Of a DNA stretch of 64,000 nt, positions 48,001 through 58,179 are shown piece after piece. The DNA is taken from positions 2,294,001 to 2,358,000 of the forward strand of contig JANTQA010000023.1 in the NCBI GenBank assembly GCA_027625915.1. The letters are read 5' to 3'. Under the pieces are notes generated by a model. It ran no database searches. It was not told the origin of the DNA and was given only the letters and a program-made list of their open reading frames with translations. This stretch comes from Anaeramoeba flamelloides. Taxonomy: Eukaryota; Metamonada; Anaeramoebidae. The translations under genes were made by a program, and so were the position numbers. The stretch's first letter is position 1. Every line of letters starts with the position of its first letter.

Positions 48001-49860
48001 TTTGTTGTCTATTGAACAAATAATTGGGTTCCTTGAACCAAATTAATTTTCCAATGTGATAAATCTTTGAGACGGGTCTTCTTTTGGGATTTATGAGATT
48101 AACAACGTCGCAAAAAAAAAATAGTCAAACTCTTCTAAAATAATATTAAATAACATTTTTAAAGTTGAATTTATTAGTAAAATGCTTCTTATTTTCTTTT
48201 TTAGAATCGAAAAAATAAGAAGATAAGAAAATTTCAAAACTTTGGCTAATTACAAAAGGATTTCCCAAAATCTTTTCACAGTGACTACAATACTATCCTT
48301 AACTTTTTAGAGAAACAATCACTTAATTATCAATAGTTGCATAGAATTATACATTAAATTTTTACAAATAAAAAGTTTGAGTTATATATATATATATATA
48401 TATATATAGCTTTTGAATGAAAAATTAACCAATTTAAGTACTTCGAATTACTTTTGAATACGTTATCGATAAGTTATTATCTAGAAATTTCTGGTTTTTA
48501 CGAATAAGAATTTGTTTTCTAAATTTTCTTTTCAGTTGCTTTTTTTTTTTTTTTTTTTTACAATTATATTCAAGTTTCCCAAATCTTGTTTTCGTAAAAT
48601 ATCAGTAAAAAGATAAAAACTCAGCAACATTATACCAATTCAAGTCAAGACTCAACAAGCTATATCGAAAGTTAGATTCAGTTCGCTTCAGTTGGTTTCA
48701 ATTCGATTTGCTTCGGTTAAATTCAGTCTACTTTTCTTCAGTTTGTTTAATACCTAATCATAACTACTTTATTAATTCTTATAATGATTTTTTTTTTAAT
48801 TTTCTCAAGTTTTATTACAAAAAAATGGTAATAACCGTTCGGATAAAAAAGTTCAACACGATTTTTAATTGTGAATATTAATAAAACAAAAAGTAAAATC
48901 AATTTAAAAAAAATAAATAAATTAACTTCAAAAAATAATCCATTTTATTATTATATTCAATTGAATTAACCAAAACCATTTAAATCTCCTTCTTTATCGA
49001 AATTAAATAAGATAAGTGATTTTGGAGATTCTCAAAAATATTCAAATTTTTCCAACAACATTTTTAATAATTGATCAATCAAAGAAAAACCCTTAGTAAA
49101 AGATAGTATTATAAAAACTGTTATTGTACTTAACACCCCCTTTTCTCTTTAATTAGTTATTTTTTTTCTTATATTTGTGGATCTTACTTTTTCATTTTCA
49201 TGTTTCTGTGATTCTATTAAGGTTTTCAATTAAAAATCGTGTTGAACTTTTTTTTCCTGTTTTACTTTTTTTTCCTAAATTGTGAAACAAAAATTAAGTT
49301 TTATTTTTTTTTATCAATTTTTTTCTTGGCTGGATCTCTTTATATTAAAAAGAAGAGTTACAAAGGGAAATAATCAAGTTACTACTTACTAATACTGGAG
49401 ATCCAAAAACATGAAAGTACGAATAACTTGAAAATTAAAAAAGAAAATGCAATAGTAAAAATATCCAAGGTCTAAAAAAAACGAAAAAAGAAATAACAAC
49501 AATTAAATAACTATCCCCGAAATTAAAAAGTTATGATCAACTAATCTAAACTAAATTAAAGAAAAAGATACCGTATTTGTGATTTTTAGTGTTTTTAATT
49601 AAATAATAGCATTGGATTTTTTTTATTATTTTTGATCAATTGCTTTGTTATAAATCCCACAACATTTATATTTAAATTTTCTTTTTTTTGTCTTTTCTTT
49701 TTAAATTTTTTTGTCAATTTTTTGTTTTTGCTTTTTTAACAGAAAAATAATTTTGGTATCCCTTTCTCTATGAATAATCGTGAAATCTATGATTTTGTAC
49801 TTAAATTTGCATTGATAAATTTAACTAAAAAGATATCTAGAGTGTAATTTGCATTCCTTC

Positions 49861-49891
<31 letters not shown>

Positions 49892-51066
49892 GTTTTTTCA
49901 GAATTGATTTAATTCAATTTATTAAATTGTTACTATTATAAAAAAAAAAAAAACGAAAAAAAGAAAAAGCATAAACAAGTATAATTTTAAATTGATTTGT
50001 ATGATTAAAATTAAAATCACATTTTATTAATATTTTTTTTTCTTCTAATTAATAAAATAAATAAATCTTTATCCTCTTGTCTTCTTTTCTTCTTATCATG
50101 ATTCACTTCTTTTCATTCATCACTTCTTTTAATTCATCCTTTCTTTTAATTCATCCTTTCTTTTCATTCATCACTTCTCTTTGTTTTTCTCTTCTCTTTG
50201 CCTTTTCTACTGTTCATTTTAATAGGGATATTTCATTTTATGCATCTGAAGAAATAGCAATTATTTTTGATTTTCTTACAAAAAAATTACAAGTTTTAGG
50301 GAAATTTGAACTTGATGATGATGAAACTGATCCAACTTCCAGTATGTATGAAAGAGATAAAAAGGTTAGGAAGGCTAATAAAAAAAAAAAAAAAAAAATG
50401 GAGAAAAGCAGAAAAAAGCAAAGATCACGGCGAAAGAAAACTTTTCAAGAAAATATAAAAATCAATTTTGATCAGGGAGATTACCAACTAAGGGAAACAC
50501 TTTATTCTGAATGGATCGATATTGAAACATTAAACCCGCCACCCACCACTCTGACGAGGCCTGAAAGGTTAATTAAAAAAAAGTTAGTTAATAAGTTTGA
50601 CATTCCTTATAAAGAAATGACACACGAATTAAATTTTTATACAGATCTTTTGGTGCTCACGTGCGAAATTCTCCATTCTGGGGTTACTCAAAATATTTCA
50701 AAGAACATCAAATTGCTATTTACTTTGTTCCCATATGAAATCCAATTGTCAAATTACCAACATCACCCCAGACTATATAAATTTGTTTCAAATACTCTAA
50801 TTATTATTCGGTTTTTTAAAAACGAATTAAAAAAAAAATTCCCTGAAAAGAATCATACAACAGAAATTGCTATTACACATTTAAAAAGAGTGGTTTCAAA
50901 ATTGAAATTTGATGAAAAGGGTATACATTTGGATAAAAAGCAAGTTTTTAGATACATCACAGATGAGTCAGAAGTTAACCATTATTTATTTGGTTATACT
51001 TGGGAGTTGATAGCTAGATATTCTGGCATGTATTGGGATGAAGATATTGTTAAAATATTAAAATAA
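39760..51066 (+). CDS. DYM: dymeclin, three exons
   Basis: Exons 39760-41050, 43779-44493 and 50226-51066; phases fit and give 948 residues (human about 669). Exon 1 has DDPFWEEEL (25-33), matching ENDPFWNQLL of human DYM, and NNPETHNFTNLL. A low-complexity insert at about 150-270 includes Lys runs and a long Asn-Glu repeat. The exon 1/2 join gives WSTKSGGSFLRAF. Exon 2 contains NPYRLYLTNSKN, INFEQIIEFL, a LLLSILLILSQNKKF helix, SVSWYKK and LCFGIISNLSSS, all with direct human counterparts. The exon 2/3 join restores SSSFKDISFYASEEI (human QFRSLHQYAAQRI). Exon 3 has another Lys-rich insert and ends with YTWELIARYSGMYWDEDIVKI (human [22 protein letters not shown]). Dymeclin is a peripheral Golgi protein needed for Golgi organisation and trafficking. 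The N-terminus is MSEL, so it lacks the Gly2 myristoylation site of human DYM. Confidence 0.93.
41521..42789 (+). repeat. 1.25-kb direct repeat, copy 1
   Basis: Aligns along its length with 47167-48382: GATTTGGAAACAATCAC, GTGATATAAGATGATATTGA, GTGTTCTTAACAGTGACTGA and CAGTGACTACAATACTA occur in both in the same order and orientation. No terminal inverted repeats and no coding capacity are seen. Class unknown. Confidence 0.8.
42960..43520 (+). repeat. inverted repeat flanking dymeclin exon 2, left arm
   Basis: Pairs with 45470-46030 on the opposite strand. The best block, around 43185-43245 (AAATAATCACAAAGAAAAAA then GGTTACAATGTAATG), is about 90% identical by eye to its partner. A/T microsatellite text forms much of the rest. 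Confidence 0.65.
43728..43752. repeat. (TA)n next to the exon 2 acceptor
   Basis: About 12 TA units, 26 bases upstream of the acceptor AG of dymeclin exon 2, in the branch-point/polypyrimidine zone. Confidence 0.9.
44971..45009. repeat. (TA)n microsatellite
   Basis: About 19 uninterrupted TA units in dymeclin intron 2. Confidence 0.95.
45470..46030 (-). repeat. inverted repeat flanking dymeclin exon 2, right arm
   Basis: Reverse-oriented copy of 42960-43520: CATTACATTGTAACC then TTTTTTCTTTGTGATTATTT mirrors the left arm, and GAATTATTAATAAGATTTAA-type text (reversed) mirrors 43405-43440. Confidence 0.65.
46239..46490 (-). CDS. uncharacterised ORF inside dymeclin intron 2, antisense
   Basis: An 83-codon frame with a true ATG at 46490 (MEQRKKRIKKKTILTKYPDK...). 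The middle (IKSFTCKELSIKFKEL, then SPNSPCSK) has the rhythm of the helix-turn-helix at the start of Tc1-like transposases, so it may be a transposase relic rather than a host gene. The last 23 codons are A/T-rich. No neighbouring catalytic domain is seen. It could also be chance. Confidence 0.3.
   Translation of the reverse strand: MEQRKKRIKKKTILTKYPDKLRLYIENETLKIKSFTCKELSIKFKELSPNSPCSKVFIDFIIFFLLQFTKRDFSFQIKSHINF
47167..48382 (+). repeat. 1.25-kb direct repeat, copy 2
   Basis: See copy 1 at 41521-42789. It ends at AAAAAGTTTGAG followed by a (TA)n run (48383-48408), where copy 1 is followed by an A tract. Confidence 0.8.
48836..49262. mobile_element. TIR element (GTTCAACAAGATTTT family), copy 2
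   Basis: The left arm CGGATAAAAAAGTTCAACAC then GATTTTTAATTG and the right arm CAATTAAAAATCGTGTTGAA are reverse complements. The interior (AAAAAGTAAAATCAATT, TTCAATTGAATTAAC, TTTTTAATAATTGATCAAT) matches 25220-25642. Confidence 0.75.
49320..49772 (+). repeat. dispersed element, left of dymeclin exon 3
   Basis: Matches 53098-53525 in reverse orientation: AACTATCCCCGAAATTAAAA then AGTTATGATCAACTAATC is the exact reverse complement of text at 53300-53350. A weaker third copy is at 28190-28470. It is non-coding and may itself be a transposon. Confidence 0.65.
49859..49889. repeat. (AAT)n microsatellite
   Basis: About ten uninterrupted AAT units in dymeclin intron 2. Confidence 0.95.
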
Positions 51067-51789
51067 TTTTTAGATTGTCATTATGATTTATATCCATTAA
51101 TTATTTGTTTTCACTTTCTATTCTTAATATTAATATATGATCATTTTTTTTGATTTTTATTAAACAAGATAAATTTTAAATTAAATAAAAGTTTAAAAAT
51201 AAAAAGAACTAATTTAATATTAAAAAAAAAAAAAAAAGCAAATGGGATTGAAATAATTTCTATTATTCTTTAATTTTTTTATTTACTTGATTGCTTTTCT
51301 TTTTCAGAATTTTTTTTTTTTTCTATTCAAAAAAAAATTGATCAATAAAATACAATCTTTATATTATTTCATTTGTATTATATTTTTTGTTAATTTTTAA
51401 AAAGGGATTCCTTGTACAATTTTTTATATTCTCTAATAAAAAAAAAAGTTAAAAATAAGGTTTTCATGGAAGGTTTAATAATTGAGAAAACATTGTTCTT
51501 TTAATCTATTATGTTATTATCTTTAATTTTTTTGCGTTGATCAATTAATTAATTTTTGATAAATTTTCAAAGATCGCTAATCTGAAGATATTATTTAGTA
51601 TTTTTAATTCCTAGAAAGTCTGAAAGAAAAAAAATGAAAAACTTTAAAAAAATTTGGTTTAATGAATTTTAAATAATATTAAGAAATATAAAATACCTGT
51701 TGTGAAGCATTTTTAAATTTAATAATTTTTATTATATCTTTAAATAGAATAGAAAAAATATTTTTTTTTTTTATCGTTATAGGGGTTTT

Positions 51790-53050
51790 TAATTACAAGT
51801 CAGATGTTTGGCACGGGACTAGTAAGCAGCAAACAATCTTCAAGTAAATTTAATACCAAATTAAAAAAAAAAAATACCCTATATTGAAATTGAAAACAGA
51901 AGTAAAAAACGTGAGAACGAAAAGACTAAATTTACTTTTAATACTATTTTCTGAAATGAATTAATTTTTTTAAAAAGTTTGATTCATTAATCTCATTTTT
52001 AAAACTTTTAAAATCCAACATATTTCCAAATTATTCAAAAAAAAAATATTTTCTTTTAAAAAGAAGAAAGAAATCTTATCTATGAAAGAAGGTCAACAAA
52101 AATATTCTTTAAAAATGAAACCATTTGGGTTTTGGAATAGCCCAGTATAAAAAATCAATTTAGTTTCAAAAAAAAAATACAGTAATTATTTTATACTTTT
52201 AAAAAAATCTTAATTCATAAGTCAAAGAACAGTATATATCAATTTTTTCTTTTTATTGAATAAAAAAATTTGTGAAAAAAAACCAAACCATTGAAATTAT
52301 AAATTCTCCGAAAATACTTTTTTAAAACCTGGAAAATTCAACTTATAACTTAAAGAAATACTTTTTAATTTGATTATTTTTAATTAATAATTAATGACCG
52401 TATCTTGATCTTTTCAATATTTTATAATAACCCTCAATTTAAATGTATCCATAGGCTTTAATAATTATTTCTCAATTTTTAAAATATTTTCAACAAATAA
52501 AATTTATTCAAATTAATAATTATATTAAATAAAAAAAAAAACAATAGATGATCTGAAATAACTTATTTTAATATTAACAGTTGATTTTTTATACTCTTAA
52601 AATTTGAAAAAGAATATTATATAATCTTTTGTATTTCAAGAAATTTAATAAATATTTGTGAACAAAATAATTGATCAATTTTTTCTGGTTTTTCAAGGGA
52701 TTCAATATTTGATTTATTTTTCTTGGATTTTTAAAATAAGATTAAAAAGTTCCAAGGTTGTATATTCATACAAGCTCACAAAATTTATTAAAAGTTACAT
52801 TTTTTCAAAATAAAAAGGTTTTTGAAAAATTTTTATTTTTCTAAATTGAACCAAAATCCAAACCAAAATCAACTAATCTTTTAACTCAAAATGAATTGGG
52901 AACAATGAAATCCTAGAAATATGATAACTCATTTCTCTAAAGTTGATAAATGAGTTACATATTAAAGTTTAATGGTGCTCCTGTGTAAATAATTATTCTA
53001 TTATCTTTGGGAAAACAATAAATAAGAGTTGCTAGTCACTTAAAGTAAAA
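51790..53050. repeat. dispersed repeat, uninterrupted copy
   Basis: Homologous to 13260-14370 plus 15601-15830. It shows the site near 52905 without the 1.2-kb TTAA element and so defines that insertion. Confidence 0.6.
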
Positions 53051-53097
53051 ACTTGAAAAGAAATTTAATAGTAAAATAATAAATTTCACAATTGTTC

Positions 53098-53525
53098 AAA
53101 AGAAAGGCATACCAAAATTATTTTTATGGTCGAAAAAGCAAAAACAAAAAATTGACAAGAAAAACGAAAAAAAAAATAAAATAAAAATCTAAAAAGAGTT
53201 TAGAAGAAGCTATTGGTAATAAATAATAATAAAATAAATAAAAAACAATGATATTATTTAATTAAAAACACTAAAAATCACACCAACTATATTTTTCATT
53301 AATTTAGTTTAGATTAGTTGATCATAACTTTTTAATTTCGGGGATAGTTATTTAAGTATTGTCATTTGTTTTTTGTTTTTTTCAACTTTTGATATTTTTA
53401 TTCTTTAATTTTTCTTTTTTGATCTCAAGTTATTCATACTTTTGTGTTTTTGAGTCTCTGATTTGGTAAGTAACCAATTAATCCTTTTCCTACCTAACTC
53501 TTTTTCTCAATATAAAGAGAATGAA
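53098..53525 (-). repeat. dispersed element, right of dymeclin exon 3
   Basis: Reverse-oriented copy of 49320-49772. Shared text includes GATTAGTTGATCATAACTTT then TTAATTTCGGGGATAGTTAT. Confidence 0.65.
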
Positions 53526-54436
53526 CTCAGAGAAAATATTATAAAAAATAATAAATATTATTAATTAAACAGATTTGAAAGTTGTTGTACGATTGGAAGT
53601 AATTGTAAAAGAAAAAAAAAAAAAAGTCGGAAAAATATTAACAATTATCTTTATTTTGCATGTCGTTGTTTTTAACAATTTAAAATTCTTCATTTTGTGA
53701 AATTAGAAAATTATTAATATTACAAAACGAATTATTTGTTTAAAATATTAGAAAGATTATTGTTATTATTATTATTTTCTTTTTTGAATAAGTTGAAGAT
53801 TGATTTTAAAATAAAAGCAAAAAAAATAAGAATAGTCGAATTCCAAATTTCAAAGTGAGAAGAAAAATTAAACTCTTGTATATTTTGATTGAAATAATGA
53901 TTTATGTGAGGATGATTGATTTATAAAAATATAATGGCTAATATTTAAGGTGGTGATTTGATTACTAAATCGGTTGATTTGATTCCATACCTTTCCAGAA
54001 TAAATACCATTCCTGATAAATTAATAAAAAGTTGATAATTTTTTTTTTTTGCTTAATTGCATCTTTAAACACTTTCATTGAATAGCTGAGTCTCCAATTC
54101 AATTAAAAGCTTAAGAGATTGGGTGTATATTGTTTTTAATTATTGATGAGAAAAGTTATAAATATATTTAGAAAAAGTAGTAAAGTAAAAAAAATCAAAC
54201 GAGAATCGAAAATGAGATTATTTCTAAGAATTTAAATCGGATAAATAGTTGATCTCTCTTTTTTTTTTTTTAAATTCTAAAACAATCCTTTCTTTTAGAA
54301 TTTTCATTTTCAATCAAAATGTCATAGGTTAAAAAGAAAAAGAACGGAAAGAAAATAAAATGGATAATTTCATTTTATTACTTTAAAAATAAAACGAAAA
54401 AAAAAAGAAGGAAGTGAGTAATAATATTCTCCAGTT

Positions 54437-55330
54437 TAAGTTTTGAAAGAAAATTGACAATCTGGTTTAAATTCTTTGTTTTGAGTTAAAAAAGAAAGAA
54501 ATTCATAAAGTTGGTCGGATATTACCTTTGGAACATGTCGAGGGGGATGAAAATAGAAAATACAAAATATCTAAAATTTTAATCAAGAGCTATCTTTATT
54601 TTATGTTCTATGAGAATTGAAAACCAATGTTATAAATAGAAAAAATGATTTAAAAGATTCTATATTGAAGGAAAGTCAAAAAATTGCAAATTTTTGGTTT
54701 TTTTGGGATTTTGTATGAAAATTAAAGAAAAAATATATTGATCAAAAAACTTTTTAGGATTCTCTAACAAAACAAGTTATCTTTAAAATCACTTTTTTTT
54801 TTTAATCTAATGGCAGTTACTTTTCCCATTTATTTTCTCCTTCAAATACAATTTCCTTACACTAAACTCTTGGAATATTTTGAAATGGGGAGAGAAGTAA
54901 GTTCCTGGCAAAAGGATTTTTATTTTCGAACCTGTTTTAAAGTAAATTTCAAATTTGGAAAGAAAAATCAGGTTATTTGAATAATCAAAAATTTAAAAAA
55001 AAAACCTCAATTTTAAATTTTAACAAGGTCCTTGACTCAACAACCTTTTAAGTCAACAAATATGTTGTTTGTCATAAAAGTAATCTTCACTGACCCTAAA
55101 ATAAAGATAGTCCTTAATGAGAAAGAGTTGTTTGTTCTTATTTTTATGTTTTTTGTCGAAAATTGTTTTTAGTTCTTAAAAACAAAAGTAAAAATAAATA
55201 GCAAAAACAAATTGCTTTTTGTTTGGATTGTAAAAATACAAGCGAATTTTAAAACTGATTTGGATTTCTTATCTTTTGTGGAAATTGAAAAATCACAAAA
55301 AAAGTAATTTGAAAAAAAAAAATCTTTTTT
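54437..55330 (-). pseudogene. coding-like fragments, possibly decayed FSH1-type serine hydrolase
   Basis: Reading minus: a segment near 55320-55210 with KSVLKFACIF; a segment near 55105-55045 after TTTTAG with VKITFMTNNIFVDLK; a segment near 54950-54880 after ACAG with KIKILLPGTYFSPHF, ending at GTAAGG; and a last segment at 54577-54437 after TTTTAG with FHPPRHVPKVISDQLYEFLS, stop TAA. Splice-like borders give compatible phases for the last three. The order and the ending HPPRHVP...LYEFL loosely recall the C-terminal part of FSH1/OVCA2 hydrolases (HPGGHxVP...YxxFL with the catalytic His). The N-terminal nucleophile region would have to lie where the bZIP gene is, so this is a truncated remnant at best. 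In AT-rich DNA such readings can arise by chance. Confidence 0.25.
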
Positions 55331-55430
55331 GTTTTTTAATACTGTTAATTTGTATTTGAACTTGAATTTTTTTGAAAACTGACAAGAAATCAAAAAACGA
55401 AAAAAAAAAAAAAAATTTAAAAGCCAACAC

Positions 55431-56526
55431 ATGGACAATTTCCTTTTTCATAACAACAATATTTTTAGTTCTGTAAGAAAAAGAAGCAACGATGACGATT
55501 CTGAAATAAGCCTACCTTTTGAACAGAACGAAAGCCAAATAGCATTTACACCCATTACAAAAACCGATTATGAAAATCCAAGATCTCCAGCTGTGCCACT
55601 TTATACAAGCCAAGACTACAATCTCAATCAAATTGAAGAAGAAGGTGACACAATTCTTGGTGTAATGCCAAATTTTTTTATGGTTACAAGCCTTACCAAC
55701 AACAAAGCAAAACAAAAAGGTGTTAACAATAATCAATTGCGGCAACCTTTACTTAAAAAGGAAAATGAAGAGGAAGAAAAGGTTTGGAATTTTGAAGTTA
55801 AAAAAATCATAGAAAAGGAAAAAGAGAAAGAGAAAGAGAAAGAAAAACGAGTAGAAAAAGAGGAAAAAAAAAGTAAAAGGAAAAATGAAAGAAAGAAAAG
55901 AAAAAAAAAAAAAGAGAAAAAGAAAAAAAAAAAAAAAGAAAAAAAAAAAAAAAAAAAAAAAAAAAAGAAAAAAAGAAAAAAAAAAAAAAAAAAAGGAAAT
56001 AGAACAAAAACAACAATTACAAAAAAAGTCAGAAATAGCACACCAAAATAACGAGAACCTGAAAGTTAATTTCCTGAGCAACAATGAAACCAAAACCGAA
56101 ACCGAAAACGAAACCAAAACCAAGTGCAAGACCAACCCAAAGCCTCAAATGGCACATCAAGATCTTGCAGATGTGGGCCTACCATTTGAAAGGGAAACAC
56201 ACCCACTCAAAAGAGCTCGAAGTAACAGAAAAACAACACTGATCAGAGATAATCACGACGAAAAAGAGCTACAGCGCCTTGTAAATAACCGTAATGCTGC
56301 AAGAAAGTTTCGAAAGCGCGAAAAGAACAAAATTGTGGAACTTGAAAAAAGAATCAAAGTGCTTGAGGACAATAATACAAGCTTCAGGAGCTCTGTCCAA
56401 GAGTTGACACAAAAGCGTGATCAGATGGTGAGGCAATTAACAAAAATCCAAAACACAATCTTTACTGCTCTTGCACTTGGAAAATTTAATCCTAGCAGTG
56501 GCGATTTTCGCAGCAACCACAACTAA
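55431..56526 (+). CDS. bZIP transcription factor with a frame change in poly-Lys
   Basis: Two overlapping frames make one gene. The first (55431-56051) starts MDNFLFHNNN, runs through an acidic/polar region and enters a Glu-Lys then poly-Lys tract. The second is open from 55885 to the TAA at 56524-56526 and carries the bZIP: basic region NNRNAARKFRKREKNK (about 56285-56335; Asn and Arg in the DNA-contact spacing N-x7-R) and a zipper with heptad residues L, L, F, L, M, I (LEKRIKVLEDNNTSF onward). The frames differ by one position and meet in A runs at about 55890-55995. Likeliest explanation: a miscounted base in the homopolymer, or slippage. A very small intron or two adjacent genes are alternatives. 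The C-terminal tail after the zipper is about 30 residues. Confidence 0.75.
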
Positions 56527-56598
56527 TTTCTTTTACTTTGAGGAAATTTTTATGTTTTGTTTTTTTTTTTTATTTTATTTTTAATTTTTTTTTTTATT

Positions 56599-56727
56599 GC
56601 AGATGTTTCAAAAAGTGTGTCCTAAAAGTTTTTTGGAGTGTTAATATAACTCCTGAAAACTGGTAAATTCGACAGTTTAAAGTTCCACTCCAGAAAACTT
56701 TTTGGACACACTTTTTGAAACATCTGC
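56599..56727. mobile_element. 129-bp inverted-repeat MITE in the bZIP 3' flank
   Basis: GCAGATGTTTCAAAAAGTGT and its reverse complement ACACTTTTTGAAACATCTGC form the ends; pairing continues inward through GTCC and the AAAGTTTT-TGGAGTG block. It begins 73 bases after the bZIP stop, so it may sit in the 3' UTR and form an RNA hairpin. Confidence 0.75.
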
Positions 56728-57281
56728 TTTTCTATTTTCATTTTGATTTTTGTTGATATTTTCATTGATAAAGTAATTTTATAAAGTATGAAAGAAAAGT
56801 TTTAATAAGTGTCAGGAAAAGAGGTCTTTTGAAGTTTGTTCGCTGTTTTAAAGATCCTTTTCCAAAACTTTTTGTCACACTTTTTTAAAATGCTCCAGTT
56901 TTTGTGAAATAAGTTTTTTTTTGATAATAAAAGTATTTGATAAATTATAAGGGTTTTTGGTTTTTTTTTTTTTTTTTTGAACAATTTTTCTTTGGTTCAT
57001 TCAGGATTTGTTTTTTTTCAGGGTTTGGGTCTTTTGAAATACACTTTGTTTTTCTCAAATAAAATATTGAGGAAATTTATCATAATTTTTTGTACTTTTG
57101 GAAATGTAATTTTATTCAGGCAATTATGTAAATCAAACAAAATTCCTTTTTGGACAAATTGGTATTTGTGTTGGTTTTGTGTTTTGTATTTTTTGAGGTT
57201 TTTTTTAGTTTCAGATCTTTTGACAGAAAAGAAAGAAATGAAAAAATATTTTTACAAAAAGATTTTAATAATGTTTAATAT
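56728..57281. other. AT-rich interval
   Basis: A 105-codon plus-strand open frame (56977-57294) is T-rich and hydrophobic, without family resemblance. Nothing else is recognised. Confidence 0.35.
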
Positions 57282-57680
57282 TACGATTACCTGAAGATGA
57301 ACATATTTCAACGCCTTTTTCGAGTTTAAACAAGATATTGTCTGGGTTGTTGAGGAAGGAAAAATGGCGTTGTTTCTTTCGATCGAGAATCATCAGAAAA
57401 TTTCCCAAAAAATGTTGCTTTAGGATCTTCTTCACATTTTGCAAAACAAAGAACAAAATCTGCTTCTTTTGGTATTCAAAAAACTATGAGTCAAAATTTT
57501 GGATTTAATGAGGAATGAACTGTGATTAACTTGGAAAAAAATAAAAAGATTTGATTGATCATTTAACAAAATCGTCTCTCATACAAACGGTGGCGAAATT
57601 ATTATTCATAGGGAGAGACAATGCGTTGAATTCCAAAAGGAAAAAAAAAATTCGTTTCATTTGTACATTTTAATCAAATA
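57282..57680 (+). pseudogene. coding-like segments in different frames, unknown family
   Basis: Plus-strand stretches with protein-like composition follow each other but change frame: one with EDEHISTPFSSLNKIL, one with FPKNVALGSSSHFAKQRTKS and ending in TGA at 57516, and one with TKSSLIQTVAKLLFIGRDN. I recognise no family. It could be a decayed host gene, the last exons of an unannotated gene, or chance. Confidence 0.3.
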
Positions 57681-58179
57681 ATAATTGTGGTTAATTATCA
57701 GAAATTACTTGACATAAATTGTAAAAAATTTTGTTCGAATAAAAATATTTTTGGTATCTAATAAAACAAACAAACGTAAAAAATGGAAATTTCTTTGAAA
57801 AATATTGACAATTTGAAAATAGTTGATGAAAATTGGTTTAAAATGCAAAATAATTAAAAATTCTAACTCAGAAATGAAAAAAATGTTACTAATTTGTACA
57901 GATAAAAAGTTAAAATAATTGGTGAACCTTCCAGTTGAGAATACCAAGGTACATTAGAAACGATTTGAATTCTTGTCAATAAAAAAGCAATCAGACCAAA
58001 AATTTCGTTCTTGATCAGAAAAAATAAGATTTCCTTTTGTTAAAATAACCAGAGATTACTTGTGAAATAACTATATTCCCAACTTAAAACTTTACTTCTT
58101 TTTTCAACAAAAGATACACATTTACAGAATCAAATAAACCAATAATAAGTAATAATTAAATATGACAAAGATTTCTTAA

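Larger units (their letters stand above)
44494..50225. other. dymeclin intron 2
   Basis: 5732 bp, donor GTAAGTG, acceptor TTTTAATAG; the longest intron in the window. It contains (TA)n, the right arm of the inverted pair (45470-46030), a minus-strand open frame (46239-46490), the second 1.25-kb repeat (47167-48382), a TIR element (48836-49262), another dispersed element (49320-49772) and (AAT)n. Confidence 0.8.
51067..54436. other. repeat-rich spacer downstream of dymeclin
   Basis: Contains the uninterrupted copy of the dispersed repeat of 13260-15830 (51790-53050) and the reverse copy of the 49320 element (53098-53525). The rest is A/T runs without a recognised gene. Confidence 0.55.

Noticed and set aside
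41521-48382. LTR retrotransposon hypothesis for the two 1.25-kb direct repeats
   Set aside because: A conserved dymeclin exon lies between them, no element genes are seen and the repeat ends lack typical LTR termini.
50077-50225. ORF extension MSSFLLIMIHFFSF... before dymeclin exon 3
   Set aside because: Phe/Ser-rich reading of T-rich intron end; the acceptor TTTTAATAG restores the family alignment at 50226.
55169-55438. 89-codon Phe-rich minus ORF
   Set aside because: Its start overlaps the bZIP start and most of it is a T-tract reading; only an inner part may be coding and is described under the fragments at 54437-55330.
55733-56135. Long minus-strand poly-Phe open frames
   Set aside because: Complements of the poly-Lys tract of the bZIP gene.
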